A stretch of 64,000 nucleotides of DNA, from assembly GCA_900538355.1 (NCBI GenBank), contig UPXS01000001.1, positions 62,001 through 126,000 of the forward strand, written 5' to 3'. Made by a program: the position numbers and the translations under genes. Below the pieces are notes generated by a model. The model saw nothing but the letters and a program-made list of their open reading frames with translations. It did no database searches and was not told the DNA's origin. Positions 54,512-63,375 of the stretch are shown in pieces. How positions within the stretch are numbered: position 1 is the first letter of the stretch; each line of letters starts with the position of its first letter. This DNA is from an uncultured Veillonella sp. (GTDB lineage: Bacteria; Bacillota; Negativicutes; Veillonellales; Veillonellaceae).

Positions 54512-54843
54512 AACAAGAAAAAAATACAGTACAATTTTCAGAAATCCGTAGCAAAGGATGTAATGATATTGAAATGCTTGAAAGATTTTTACATGGAATC
54601 GTTGAAACAGCAACTTCAAAACTTCGTCAGAGAAAACTCAAAACAACTGAAATATCGATACGACTAGTACATGCTAAATCTGAAAACCGATTACCATTGG
54701 AATTTACATTTAGCATTAAGCCAACAAGCTCATCTGTGATAATCTATACTGAGGTAATCAATCGCTTTAAAGAATGTTACACAGGTGGGGGAATTCAAGG
54801 TTTTACGATTCAATTTGATAAAAATACCCTTGCCTCTGCATAG
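54508..54843 (+). CDS. Small cassette protein of unknown function
   Basis: A 111-residue protein overlapping the end of the umuC-like remnant by four bases, the usual arrangement in streptococcal mobile elements. Sequence FSIKPTSSSVIIYTEVINRF and GFTIQFDKN suggest an alpha/beta fold. I do not recognise a characterised family. Confidence 0.7.
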   Translation: MKQEKNTVQFSEIRSKGCNDIEMLERFLHGIVETATSKLRQRKLKTTEISIRLVHAKSENRLPLEFTFSIKPTSSSVIIYTEVINRFKECYTGGGIQGFTIQFDKNTLASA

Positions 54844-54855
54844 AAAGGATTTGAT

Positions 54856-55224
54856 ATGATTGACCGTTCATATTTACCATTTCAATCAGCAAGAGAGTAC
54901 CAGGATACAAAGATGCAAAAATGGATGGGCTTTTTCCTATCTGAACATGCATCAGCACTCTCTGATGATACAAACAAAGTAACGTACATGTCTGACTTAT
55001 CACTAGAGAAGAAATTATTACTCCTCAGTCAAGTATACGCCGGGCAGCTACGCACACGCATTCAAGTGATTGAAAAAAACAAGCGTGTTTCCTACACTGG
55101 AACAATACCAAGTCTGACCAAAGATTTCATTTTGATAAAAACTACAACAGGTCACATCAATTTGAAATTAAAAGACATTATTAGTATTGAACTTGTCGAG
55201 GAGGTGCTCTATGAATCAGCTTGA
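54856..55224 (+). CDS. Possible YolD-like protein
   Basis: A 122-residue protein (MIDRSYLPFQSAREYQDTKM then QKWMGFFLSEH). The region RTRIQVIEKNKRVSYTGTIP and ISIELVEE resembles YolD-like proteins, which usually accompany umuC-type genes. This context supports the call, but similarity is modest. AAAGGAT precedes the ATG. Confidence 0.6.
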   Translation: MIDRSYLPFQSAREYQDTKMQKWMGFFLSEHASALSDDTNKVTYMSDLSLEKKLLLLSQVYAGQLRTRIQVIEKNKRVSYTGTIPSLTKDFILIKTTTGHINLKLKDIISIELVEEVLYESA

Positions 55225-55510
55225 GTTTCAGCGTAATCACCTACAAATGGACTATTATAGCGAGAGCTACCAAGATTTTGAACGTGACTTCTACCGCTAC
55301 TCTAACATGAATATTCCATTGACCTTCCTAACTGATGATATCCTAAAAACAATGGCGACTTCACGTAAGAATTACTTTGTCCTCAATAAGGAAAAGTCCA
55401 GAGATAACCGCGATCACTTCTTCATATTTGAAGTAAGTACCGTAGATGAGAATCCGCTAATCTATCATTATACATATAAGAAAACTACAATATATTTAGC
55501 AGAAAAATAG
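55211..55510 (+). CDS. Small cassette protein, DUF5960-like
   Basis: A 99-residue protein (MNQLEFQRNHLQMDYYSESY) found with umuC-type genes on streptococcal elements. I chose the ATG at 55211 with GAGGAGG ahead. It overlaps the previous gene by 14 bases. Function unknown. Confidence 0.65.
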   Translation: MNQLEFQRNHLQMDYYSESYQDFERDFYRYSNMNIPLTFLTDDILKTMATSRKNYFVLNKEKSRDNRDHFFIFEVSTVDENPLIYHYTYKKTTIYLAEK

Positions 55511-55540
55511 GAGCAGTTCAATTGACTGTTCCTATTTTTA
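55509..55540 (+). terminator. Terminator after the small cassette genes
   Basis: A nine-base stem with two G-U pairs (GGAGCAGTT with GACTGTTCC), then five T. Confidence 0.6.
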
Positions 55541-55627
55541 ATATTCATAAAATCTAAAGTCTTTATACTCTTTAACAATGGAGTCGCCAACCAGAACAGA
55601 CTATACTGACCAGCGACTACCTTAAAT

Positions 55628-57091
55628 TTAATGTTTCAGATTTATTTTCTTATCTCTAATTTCATAAACTACATCTGCTACATTTTCGAGTAATCGTTTA
55701 TCGTGGGTGATAAACACGATAGTTCCGGTGTACTCCTTCATTAGTATTTCCAAAGCCTCTAAACTTGGTATGTCAAGGAAGTTACTGGGTTCATCCATTA
55801 TTAGGATGTTATATCTACCCATGAGCATTTTAGCAAGCAACAATTTTATAATTTCTCCACCGCTTAAAACAGATAAACTTTTTCCAATATCGTTCTGTTT
55901 GAACCCCATAGATGCTAGCACTGAACGAATTTCTGATATATTGTAGTCACAATCCTTCTGCATAAACTCCATAACATTCTGATTACTGTTGTACTTGTAA
56001 CCATTCTGTGCAAAGTAACCTATTTTTGCCTTAGGCGAAATAGAAATTCCTTCTTCATGGTTTAAGATCATTTGGATTAAAGTTGTTTTTCCGATTCCAT
56101 TACCACCAGTTAACGCCACTTTTGCTCCTAACGGAATTTGAAAAGATGCATTTTCAAACAGAGCCTTATCCCCAAATACTTTATTAATTTCTGCACCGAC
56201 TATAGGGTATGGATTATGGAGCTCCAATGCTTTACTTTGCCTGAAACGAATTCTGCGAATGCCTTCCGGAGCTTCTACTTTTCCTAAGGCCGCAATCCTG
56301 TGCTCTAGGGTTTTAGCAGCATTATACATCTTTTTTTCCTTACTTCCTATTGATTTTTGATGAGCTAAACGCCCTCCGTCTTCAGTACTTTTTTTCTTTG
56401 AAGAACCTTTTGCCTTCTGTTCTATTTTACGAGCCTGTTTTCGCTTTTCCTCCGCAGCCCTTTCCAATCGGGCACGTTCCGCAATAAATTGTTCGTATTC
56501 TGCAGCTTGCCTCTTACGTTCTTCCTCTTTCTGACGAAGATAATCAGAATAGTTTCCCCAATACTCAGTGATTTTGCCATCTTTCAGTTCCCATATTTTA
56601 TCTACTATTTCATCAAGAAAATAGCGGTCATGGCTAATAACTAACAGTGCACCTGTAAAATATTTTAGCTGTCCTATTAGAAAATCAATTCCTTCACGGT
56701 CTAAATGGCTCGTAGGTTCATCCGCTAAAATACCATGAACCTGTGCCGATAAGGCCTGTGCTATTTTAAGCCTTGTTTCTTCACCACCGCTCATAGTCTG
56801 TATATTTAATTGCTCAACACCTAGCTTGCCTACAAGTGCAAAATCTTTTTCCTCCTGCAGAGTTACTTCGTCCAACTGGGGAATATAGGCAAGTTCACCC
56901 AGACGATTCATTTTACATCCTGGGGGAGTTAATTCTCCTAAAAGTACCCTGAGTAAAGTGCTTTTTCCAGCACCATTTGCTCCTACTAAACCAATACGGT
57001 CATAATCATATACTTCTAATTCATTTATATCTAAAACATCGCGTCCTTTGAATTCCACACGAATGTCTTTTGCTTTTAATATTAATTCCAT
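55628..57091 (-). CDS. msr(D): ABC-F ribosomal protection protein Msr(D)
   Basis: A 487-residue soluble protein with two ABC ATPase domains and no membrane segments. Walker A motifs are GANGAGKST (about 37-45) and GGNGIGKTT (about 329); signatures are TMSGGE and VLSGGE; Walker B are DEPTSHLD and DEPSNFLD. The charged linker between them reaches the peptidyl-transferase centre in ABC-F proteins and displaces macrolides and ketolides. It lies downstream of mef in one transcript and is known to act with it. Confidence 0.96.
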   Translation of the reverse strand: MELILKAKDIRVEFKGRDVLDINELEVYDYDRIGLVGANGAGKSTLLRVLLGELTPPGCKMNRLGELAYIPQLDEVTLQEEKDFALVGKLGVEQLNIQTMSGGEETRLKIAQALSAQVHGILADEPTSHLDREGIDFLIGQLKYFTGALLVISHDRYFLDEIVDKIWELKDGKITEYWGNYSDYLRQKEEERKRQAAEYEQFIAERARLERAAEEKRKQARKIEQKAKGSSKKKSTEDGGRLAHQKSIGSKEKKMYNAAKTLEHRIAALGKVEAPEGIRRIRFRQSKALELHNPYPIVGAEINKVFGDKALFENASFQIPLGAKVALTGGNGIGKTTLIQMILNHEEGISISPKAKIGYFAQNGYKYNSNQNVMEFMQKDCDYNISEIRSVLASMGFKQNDIGKSLSVLSGGEIIKLLLAKMLMGRYNILIMDEPSNFLDIPSLEALEILMKEYTGTIVFITHDKRLLENVADVVYEIRDKKINLKH

Positions 57092-57210
57092 AACATTTCC
57101 TCCTGTCTATAATCGCATGCTTTCATTTGCTTGTATGCAGGGAAAACCCTGCGATTTTAGCAGGAAGAGTTACATGAAAATAAGATACATAAATATTCCT
57201 CCAATATTGT

Positions 57211-58428
57211 TTATTTTAAATCTAATTTTCTAACCTCAGTTATCATTTGGCAAACTATAGCAATGCCAATAATTAAAATACCTGATAGTAAAAACCAATG
57301 ATTTACACCGATTTTATCAGCAAAGAATCCAGAAAGAATTAACCCAATTGGCATAGCAAGTGACATGATACTTCCGATCAAAGAAAATACACGTCCTAAA
57401 TATTCAGGCTTAATTTTCTCCTGAAAAAGAGCTGTTTGCACACCGCTATAAAATGGCACCGAAAGCCCCATTATTGCACAGCAAACTACGAATATTACAA
57501 ATCCATTTGGAGGAAGTATTCCCGAAACGGCTAAACTGGTCCCCATTATAAAAAATGAACTTGTTATTAGTAATACATGCTTTTCGAAGCCCCCTAATCT
57601 TCCTAATAATAAGCCTCCTGCTAGCATCCCAAATGCAAAGGAAATTTCCGTAATAGAAATATGCACAGGCGTTCCATTAAAGTGTTCCATGCTTATTAAA
57701 GGAAATAGTGCATTGATTGGCATATAAACAAAAGTATATAGTGTTCCTAAGAGTAATAAGGCAAACAATCCTTTGTTTTGTCTCAGAACCACAACTCCTT
57801 CTTTCATCTCCCTTATGAAATTTGGTTCTAAACTTTGCACTTGATTACCCAGCTTAGGTATACGTACAATTGCTACCGTAATAGATGCAATCACAGCACC
57901 CAATACGTCGATGGCAATAATAGCATTTAAATCCCAAACGGAGTATAAGAGTGCTGCAACTGCCGGACTAACAATATAGCTTATAGACTGCAAAGACTGA
58001 CTATAGCCTGCGCATTTCGTTAGCTGTTCTTCTGGTACTAAAAGTGGTGTAACCGCATTGAGTGCTGGGGTATGAAAAGCTGTTCCAATGCTACGGATAA
58101 ACAATACTATCATAATCATCCAGACAGGTAGCTCCATACAGAATGCAACAATAGCAAGCACTGCACCAGCTGCTGCGATAATTAAATCGGCACCAATCAT
58201 TATCTTCTTCCTATCATGACGATCCACTAGCACACCAATGGCAGGTCCCAAAATCGCATAGGGTAAAAAACCTACTAATGAAGCCATAGACAAGACCATC
58301 GCAGATCCTGTTTTTTCTGTAAGGTAAAAAATAATCGCCATTTGCAGGATGGCACTAGTGATTAATGATACTGCTTGCCCTGCCCATATTGCATAAAATT
58401 TTCGTTTCCAATTGTTGTATTTTTCCAT
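57211..58428 (-). CDS. mef(A): Macrolide efflux MFS transporter Mef(A)/Mef(E)
   Basis: A 405-residue, 12-helix major-facilitator protein (LVGFLPYAILGPAIGVLVDR with the DRHDRKK loop between helices 2 and 3). It exports 14- and 15-membered macrolides. I cannot separate the mef(A) and mef(E) alleles by eye, although the mega context points to mef(E). It lies upstream of msr(D) on the minus strand, behind an inducible attenuator. Confidence 0.95.
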   Translation of the reverse strand: MEKYNNWKRKFYAIWAGQAVSLITSAILQMAIIFYLTEKTGSAMVLSMASLVGFLPYAILGPAIGVLVDRHDRKKIMIGADLIIAAAGAVLAIVAFCMELPVWMIMIVLFIRSIGTAFHTPALNAVTPLLVPEEQLTKCAGYSQSLQSISYIVSPAVAALLYSVWDLNAIIAIDVLGAVIASITVAIVRIPKLGNQVQSLEPNFIREMKEGVVVLRQNKGLFALLLLGTLYTFVYMPINALFPLISMEHFNGTPVHISITEISFAFGMLAGGLLLGRLGGFEKHVLLITSSFFIMGTSLAVSGILPPNGFVIFVVCCAIMGLSVPFYSGVQTALFQEKIKPEYLGRVFSLIGSIMSLAMPIGLILSGFFADKIGVNHWFLLSGILIIGIAIVCQMITEVRKLDLK

Positions 58429-58490
58429 TTATATTATCTCCTGCATATTATTTTGCTTGAATTTCTATTTTGAATAGCATTCTAGGCAAT

Positions 58491-58533
58491 AAAAAATGCA
58501 GGCCAAACCCCACAATGTGGCTTTTGGTCTGCA
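58491..58533 (-). terminator. Intrinsic terminator in the mef leader
   Basis: A long stem (TGCAGGCCAAACCCCAC with GTGGCTTTTGGTCTGCA, minor mismatches) that on the minus strand ends in a T-run about 65 bases ahead of mef. It is the likely off-switch of the attenuator. Confidence 0.8.
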
Positions 58534-58648
58534 TACATACAATTTGGAAACATTCATATTAAAGACATAGTTAAATAAAGGTATAGTTAAATAACCAATA
58601 TCCTCACCGTAACTAATGAATGCTCAATATCGTATAAATAAGCACAAC

Positions 58649-58686
58649 AAAAAAGCCTATCATCGGGTATAGATTCTGCTTTTTTT
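58649..58686 (-). promoter_or_regulatory. Leader hairpin after the mef leader peptide
   Basis: Arms AAAAAAGC and GCTTTTTTT enclose about 21 bases directly after the leader-peptide stop. Its position suits an element that refolds when a ribosome stalls on the peptide. Confidence 0.5.
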
Positions 58687-58695
58687 ATTGCCAGC

Positions 58696-58722
58696 TTATC
58701 TTAAACGCATTGAGGCTGTCAT
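58696..58722 (-). CDS. mef leader peptide
   Basis: The eight-residue peptide MTASMRLR, with GGAGGAA eight bases ahead. The terminal R-L-R motif is the known macrolide-dependent ribosome stall signal. Stalling induces mef/msr(D) transcription past the attenuator. Confidence 0.88.
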   Translation of the reverse strand: MTASMRLR

Positions 58723-58762
58723 AGTTTCGGTTCCTCCTACATCTTTGTTTATATCAATTTAT

Positions 58763-58791
58763 AGTATAACACAACAAGATGATATGTTCAA
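58763..58791 (-). promoter_or_regulatory. mef-msr(D) promoter
   Basis: TTGAAC (58786-58791), a 17-base spacer and TATACT (58763-58768) on the minus strand, about 25-40 bases ahead of the leader peptide ribosome site. Confidence 0.75.
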
Positions 58792-58813
58792 TATAAAAGT
58801 TATGGAATGAGAC

Positions 58814-59041
58814 TCATACTTCCAATTCGATGCCAGATTTAAAGGATATGACGAAGTTTTCTTCATAGACTGTAACGCTCTGGATTATCTTCCTTAGTAG
58901 CAAGCGATTAGCTTTCACAAAATCTTCTGTTTGTAGTTTTAAAAATTCATCAGGATTTTCTAACTCAACCTCAAAATATTTCATTTTACATTCCCTCATT
59001 TCATTTATTGATAAATTGAGTTTGCAAAAAAGAGTGGACAA
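58814..59041 (-). pseudogene. C-terminal remnant of a large serine recombinase
   Basis: A frame of 75 codons whose last 35 residues (LLRKIIQSVTVYEENFVISF) resemble the extreme C-terminus of large serine recombinases. No catalytic serine domain is present. It may record the enzyme that once moved the cassette. No ribosome site was found, so expression is doubtful. Confidence 0.5.
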
Positions 59042-59505
59042 TTTTTGTCTACTCTTAACCTTTAAAATAGTTTTTTTTAATCGATTTGAAGTTGCCTAAA
59101 TTATTACTTATTCGGTAAAATGAAGTATTGCTTTCAACAGATTTCCTTCAACTACACTTCACTTGATTCAAACAAGGTGGGTACATTTCTATTCCCACAA
59201 ACTCCTTGTCAATGGAAACAAACACGTACCCACAGGGTAAATGGAAATAGAAACTGATAATTTCTAGCTATCACTTCTACTCATTCCAAAAATTTTCTCA
59301 CTCTGATACTTACCCACCATAAAGCAAAAAGCCTTGCAATCAAGGCTTTCATTATCCCTTTCGTTCAAAGGTTTCTAAGCTTTTACGAGCAGAGCGACAC
59401 ACTCAGCGGTTCGCTATCTCCGTTCTGTCTGCGTGCTAGCACTTGTCAATCACGGACAGCTATCGCATGGGCGGAAGTAAATGCTAATCTTCGTCGTTTT
59501 ACTCC
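59042..59505. other. Non-coding right part of the mega cassette
   Basis: About 460 bases without a convincing gene. It contains GGGTACATTT/GTACCCAC-type imperfect repeats near 59175-59240 and a hairpin AAAGCCTTG...CAAGGCTTT (59328-59349) that reads as a terminator on the minus strand. Confidence 0.5.
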
Positions 59506-59697
59506 TTGACTAGCAAACTTACCGCCTCAACATGTCCTGTATGTGGAAATAAAACACGATTAAAGATAAGGGAAGATACTGAATTAAAAAAATTCCCCCT
59601 CTATTGTCCGAAATGCAGACAAGAAAATTTAATTGAAATAAAGCAGTTCAAAGTAACTGTGATTACAGAGCCAGACGCAAAGACGCAGAGCCGATAA
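59506..59697 (+). pseudogene. 3' part of Tn916 orf6 (Cys-rich KTR protein) fused to mega sequence
   Basis: From 59533 the frame encodes CPVCGNKTRLKIREDTELKK and YCPKCRQEN, a zinc-ribbon-like Cys-rich KTR protein. The nine codons before it (from a TTG) come from the cassette and replace the native start. A shortened product could still be made, but no ribosome site is evident. Confidence 0.75.
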
Positions 59698-59733
59698 AAT
59701 GAGATTAATACAATCTCATTTTATCGGCTCTTT
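59688..59733. terminator. Bidirectional terminator between orf6 and orf9
   Basis: Perfect 19-base stem (59688-59706 with 59712-59730), beginning inside the orf6 stop region, with a short loop. Confidence 0.8.
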
Positions 59734-59756
59734 CCGTTATGTATGGATTCTTTTAA

Positions 59757-60110
59757 TTAGTCTTCGATGTTTCTTGCTTCGTTGATACCGCTGGCTAAAG
59801 ATTCCATTAAGGATAGTTCTTTGTCTGTAAAGCTATCCATGTATTTCTCTATCTGTAATCGTCGGGTGCTTTTTACCAAGTTATTAGCAGGTAAGAAAAA
59901 TTCATCAACGGAAACATGAAGTAACGATACAAGGTCATAAAGAACTTGTATGCTGGGGTGTTGCCCTTTATTTTCAATATTAGTTAAGTACCGTGGGTCA
60001 ATTTCAATCAATGCTCCCACTTGTTCACGAGTTAAACCTCGTTTCAATCGAGCTTCTTTAATGGCTAAACCAAAGGCTCTAAAATCATATTTATCTTCTT
60101 TTTTACGCAT
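59757..60110 (-). CDS. orf9: Tn916 Orf9, XRE-type repressor
   Basis: A 117-residue regulator with an N-terminal helix-turn-helix (RGLTREQVGALIEIDPRYLT). It is transcribed against the orf7-orf8 genes and is thought to hold them down until transcription from tet(M) runs through. An AGGTGG-like site precedes the ATG. Confidence 0.9.
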   Translation of the reverse strand: MRKKEDKYDFRAFGLAIKEARLKRGLTREQVGALIEIDPRYLTNIENKGQHPSIQVLYDLVSLLHVSVDEFFLPANNLVKSTRRLQIEKYMDSFTDKELSLMESLASGINEARNIED

Positions 60111-60605
60111 AGTAGACCACCTCTATACATTTTATTGTTCCTACTGAATTAAAAACAGGTATAGAAAAACGTGTTATATGGTTTATAGGTTTATATTTAA
60201 TAAAAAGCACTACTAAACGCCAATAAAAAAAACCGTTATATGGTAGTGCTATTTACGCTGTTAAAATATTGTATATTACTTCCAAATGGCGGTTTGTTGG
60301 AGGTCAACGTCGCCATGAAGTACATCATATACAATAAATTTCCTTACATTGGGTTCTTGTCAAAAAAAGTCGTCTATCTGCAATAGATAAGTACGTCCAC
60401 CAATGTGGTTTTATAAATCATATAGATAGAATAACAGAAGCATGTAAACAGAGAAATAAATCTGTTTATATGCTTTTTTGGCTATTCAGAACTTTTTTAC
60501 AAAGTTTATTTATCAGTAATGCAACAAATCCCCCTTTCACATTGGGACTAAGAGTGAAAGGAGATAAACGAGCAAGGCTCACTTCCTTTCCTAGACAGAA
60601 AGGGG
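60111..60605. promoter_or_regulatory. Control region between orf9 and orf7
   Basis: About 500 bases with several hairpins. AGCACTAC...GTAGTGCT (60206-60250) reads as a minus-strand terminator. AGCATGTAAACAGA...TCTGTTTATATGCT (60439-60474), followed by six T, reads as a plus-strand terminator/attenuator ahead of orf7. It should hold the orf7 and orf9 promoters, which I could not place. Confidence 0.6.
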
Positions 60606-60614
60606 GTGAGAAAC

Positions 60615-61037
60615 ATGAAACCATCTTCTTTTCAGACCACAATAGAAAATCAGTTTGACTATATCTGTAAACGTGCTATGGAAGACGAGCGAAAGAATTA
60701 TATGCTTTATCTTTCAAGGATTGCAAAGCGTGAGGTGTCCTTTTCGGATGTTGGCGATTATCTTGTTAGCCAGTTTGCGACAACAGATAACTATTCAACT
60801 GACTTTCAGATTTTTACACTCAATGGGTTATCAGTAGGCGTTGAAAATGATTTGTTGAGTGAAGCATTACGTGAGTTGCCAGACAAGAAACGTGAAATTC
60901 TACTGCTGTTTTACTTTATGGACATGAGCGATTCAGAAATTGCAGACCTGTTGAAATTGAACCGTTCTACTGTCTATCGGCATAGAACCAGTGGACTAGC
61001 CTTAATTAAAAAGTTTATGGAGGAATTTGAAGAATGA
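60615..61037 (+). CDS. orf7: Tn916 Orf7, sigma-factor-like regulator
   Basis: A 140-residue protein with a sigma-70 region 4-type helix-turn-helix at its C-terminus (MDMSDSEIADLLKLNRSTVY). In Tn916, orf7 and orf8 activate xis, int and transfer genes. AAGGGGGTG supports the ATG at 60615 over a GTG three codons earlier. Overlaps orf8 by four bases. Confidence 0.9.
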   Translation: MKPSSFQTTIENQFDYICKRAMEDERKNYMLYLSRIAKREVSFSDVGDYLVSQFATTDNYSTDFQIFTLNGLSVGVENDLLSEALRELPDKKREILLLFYFMDMSDSEIADLLKLNRSTVYRHRTSGLALIKKFMEEFEE

Positions 61038-61264
61038 AAACACAATATCCTATGATTCCCTTTCCTCTCATTGTAAAGGCAACAGATGGCGATACCGAAG
61101 CGATTAACCAGATTCTACATCATTACAGAGGGTACATAACGAAGCGTTCCCTACGACTTATGAAAGATGAATATGGCAATCAAAGTATGGTCGTTGATGA
61201 AGTCTTACGTGGAAGAATGGAAACCAGACTGATTACAAAGATTTTGTCATTTGAAATTAAGTAA
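61034..61264 (+). CDS. orf8: Tn916 Orf8, helix-turn-helix regulator
   Basis: A 76-residue protein (IPFPLIVKATDGDTEAINQI) of the Orf8 family that works with Orf7 in the regulatory cascade. It starts in the last codons of orf7. Confidence 0.88.
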   Translation: MKTQYPMIPFPLIVKATDGDTEAINQILHHYRGYITKRSLRLMKDEYGNQSMVVDEVLRGRMETRLITKILSFEIK

Positions 61265-61724
61265 TATCCTCTCTCCTTTCGTGGAAGCGTGCTAAACCAT
61301 TCCACGCTTCCCGAACAGGGAGGTTTGTTATTCCACCAAAGCATATTGAGCTTTCAATGTGTTTTGATAGGCTAACGAGCCATTGTTCTTTGAAAACTGA
61401 ATAAAAGTAATCGAATACGTTTCGATAAGAAAAGAGCCAACGGAACTAACCGCCATGACCTATCTTATAAAGATAGCGAGCGATTCATGTTAGTGATCCG
61501 AGAAGCAATCTTTAGCAGGATTGCCTGCAACGACATTCTTATCGTGATAATGATACTCCCATACAGTCAATAGTCCGAGCGTGATAAAACCGTCGCAGGC
61601 AATGAGTATGGCTACATGAGAACCATGCAGGGGTGGAACTCCCGTGAGCTTTGCTAAAGCTGTTCGATTGCTGGTAAAACAACTTTTATGAAATCCAAAT
61701 AAGTGATTTGGAAAGGAGGATTTT
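61265..61724 (+). other. Structured region ahead of xis
   Basis: About 460 bases without a long frame. It is rich in small stems, such as CTATCTTATAAAGATAG (about 61458-61474). A TCCAAAT/ATTTGGA hairpin (61694-61712) sits right against the xis ribosome site. Tn916 orf10 is described here, but I could not identify its frame. Confidence 0.4.
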
Positions 61725-61928
61725 ATGAAGCAGACTGACATTCCTATTTGGGAACGTTATACCCTAACCATTGAAGAAGCGTCAAAATATTTTCGTATTG
61801 GCGAAAACAAGCTACGACGCTTGGCAGAGGAAAATAAAAATGCAAATTGGCTGATTATGAATGGCAATCGTATTCAGATTAAACGAAAACAATTTGAAAA
61901 AATTATAGATACATTGGACGCAATCTAG
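61725..61928 (+). CDS. xis: Excisionase Xis
   Basis: A 67-residue winged-helix excisionase ([20 protein letters not shown]) that binds inside both ends and, with Int, favours excision. AAAGGAGGA precedes the ATG. Matches Tn916 Xis throughout. Confidence 0.95.
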
Positions 61929-62009
61929 CGTCGCCAAAGGGTCTTGTATATGATAAAATAGTATTAAGTCGTATCAAGGCTCTTTCCATAAAGGAAAGGA
62001 GCAAATGCC

Positions 62010-63227
62010 ATGTCAGAAAAAAGACGTGACAATAAAGGTCGAATCTTAAAGACTGGAGAGAGCCAACGAAAAGACGGAAGATACTTATACAAATATATAG
62101 ATTCATTTGGAGAACCGCAATTTGTTTACTCGTGGAAACTTGTGGCTACAGACCGAGTACCAGCAGGAAAGCGTGATTGTATCTCACTTAGAGAGAAAAT
62201 CGCAGAGTTACAGAAAGACATTCATGATGGTATTGATGTTGTAGGAAAGAAAATGACACTCTGCCAGCTTTACGCAAAACAGAACGCTCAAAGACCAAAG
62301 GTTAGAAAAAACACTGAAACTGGACGCAAATATCTTATGGATATTTTGAAGAAAGACAAGTTAGGTGTAAGAAGTATTGACAGTATTAAGCCATCAGACG
62401 CTAAAGAATGGGCTATTAGAATGAGTGAAAATGGTTATGCTTATCAAACCATCAATAACTACAAACGTTCTTTAAAGGCTTCATTCTATATTGCTATACA
62501 AGATGATTGTGTTCGGAAGAATCCATTTGACTTTCAACTGAAAGCAGTTCTTGATGATGATACTGTCCCTAAGACCGTACTAACAGAAGAACAGGAAGAA
62601 AAACTGTTAGCCTTTGCAAAAGCTGATAAAACCTACAGCAAAAATTATGATGAAATTCTGATACTCTTAAAAACAGGTCTTCGTATTTCAGAGTTTGGTG
62701 GTTTGACACTTCCAGATTTAGATTTTGAGAATCGTCTTGTCAATATAGACCATCAGCTATTGAGAGATACTGAAATTGGGTACTACATTGAAACACCAAA
62801 GACCAAAAGTGGCGAACGTCAAGTTCCTATGGTTGAAGAAGCCTATCAAGCATTTAAGCGAGTGTTAGCGAATCGAAAGAATGATAAGCGTGTTGAGATT
62901 GATGGATATAGTGATTTCCTCTTTCTTAATAGAAAGAACTATCCAAAAGTGGCAAGTGATTACAACGGCATGATGAAAGGTCTTGTTAAGAAATACAATA
63001 AGTATAACGAGGATAAATTGCCACACATCACTCCACATAGTTTGCGACATACATTCTGTACCAACTATGCAAATGCAGGAATGAATCCAAAGGCATTACA
63101 GTACATTATGGGACATGCTAATATAGCCATGACGCTGAACTATTACGCACATGCAACATTCGATTCTGCAATGGCAGAAATGAAACGCTTGAATAAAGAG
63201 AAGCAACAGGAGCGTCTTGTTGCTTAG
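62010..63227 (+). CDS. int: Tn916-type tyrosine integrase
   Basis: A 405-residue integrase. Residues 1-75 are the arm-binding domain that recognises the DR2 repeats. Catalytic residues visible are R225 (TGLRISE), H343 and R346 (TPHSLRHTF), H369 (MGHA) and the nucleophile Y379. It is complete and should be active. AAAGGAAAGGAG precedes the ATG. Confidence 0.97.
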   Translation: MSEKRRDNKGRILKTGESQRKDGRYLYKYIDSFGEPQFVYSWKLVATDRVPAGKRDCISLREKIAELQKDIHDGIDVVGKKMTLCQLYAKQNAQRPKVRKNTETGRKYLMDILKKDKLGVRSIDSIKPSDAKEWAIRMSENGYAYQTINNYKRSLKASFYIAIQDDCVRKNPFDFQLKAVLDDDTVPKTVLTEEQEEKLLAFAKADKTYSKNYDEILILLKTGLRISEFGGLTLPDLDFENRLVNIDHQLLRDTEIGYYIETPKTKSGERQVPMVEEAYQAFKRVLANRKNDKRVEIDGYSDFLFLNRKNYPKVASDYNGMMKGLVKKYNKYNEDKLPHITPHSLRHTFCTNYANAGMNPKALQYIMGHANIAMTLNYYAHATFDSAMAEMKRLNKEKQQERLVA

Positions 63228-63239
63228 TAGTACAAATGA

Positions 63240-63265
63240 ATTTACTACTTATTTACCACTTCTGA
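63240..63265 (+). repeat. Right Int arm-binding direct repeats (DR2-like)
   Basis: Tandem TTTACTACT/TTTACCACT units, matching 39934-39959 in the same orientation with three differences in 26. Confidence 0.7.
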
Positions 63266-63375
63266 CAGCTAAGACATGAGGAAATATGCAAAGAAACGTG
63301 AAGTATCTTCCTACAGTAAAAATACTCGAAAGCACATAGAATAAGGCTTTACGAGCATTTAAGAAAATATAAAAA

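Larger units (their letters stand above)
54027..59532 (-). mobile_element. 'mega'-type macrolide efflux cassette inserted in orf6
   Basis: About 5.5 kb between the two halves of orf6. It carries a decayed umuC-like gene, three small genes, msr(D), mef and the mef leader. It has no transposase of its own; only a recombinase tail fragment at 58814. The size matches mega as I recall it (about 5.4-5.5 kb). Ends are placed within about three bases because TGT occurs at both junctions. Confidence 0.85.

Noticed and set aside
40941..62000. erm(B) or aphA-3 as in Tn6002, Tn3872 or Tn2010-type elements
   Set aside because: No methyltransferase or aminoglycoside phosphotransferase frame is present; resistance genes are tet(M), mef and msr(D) only.
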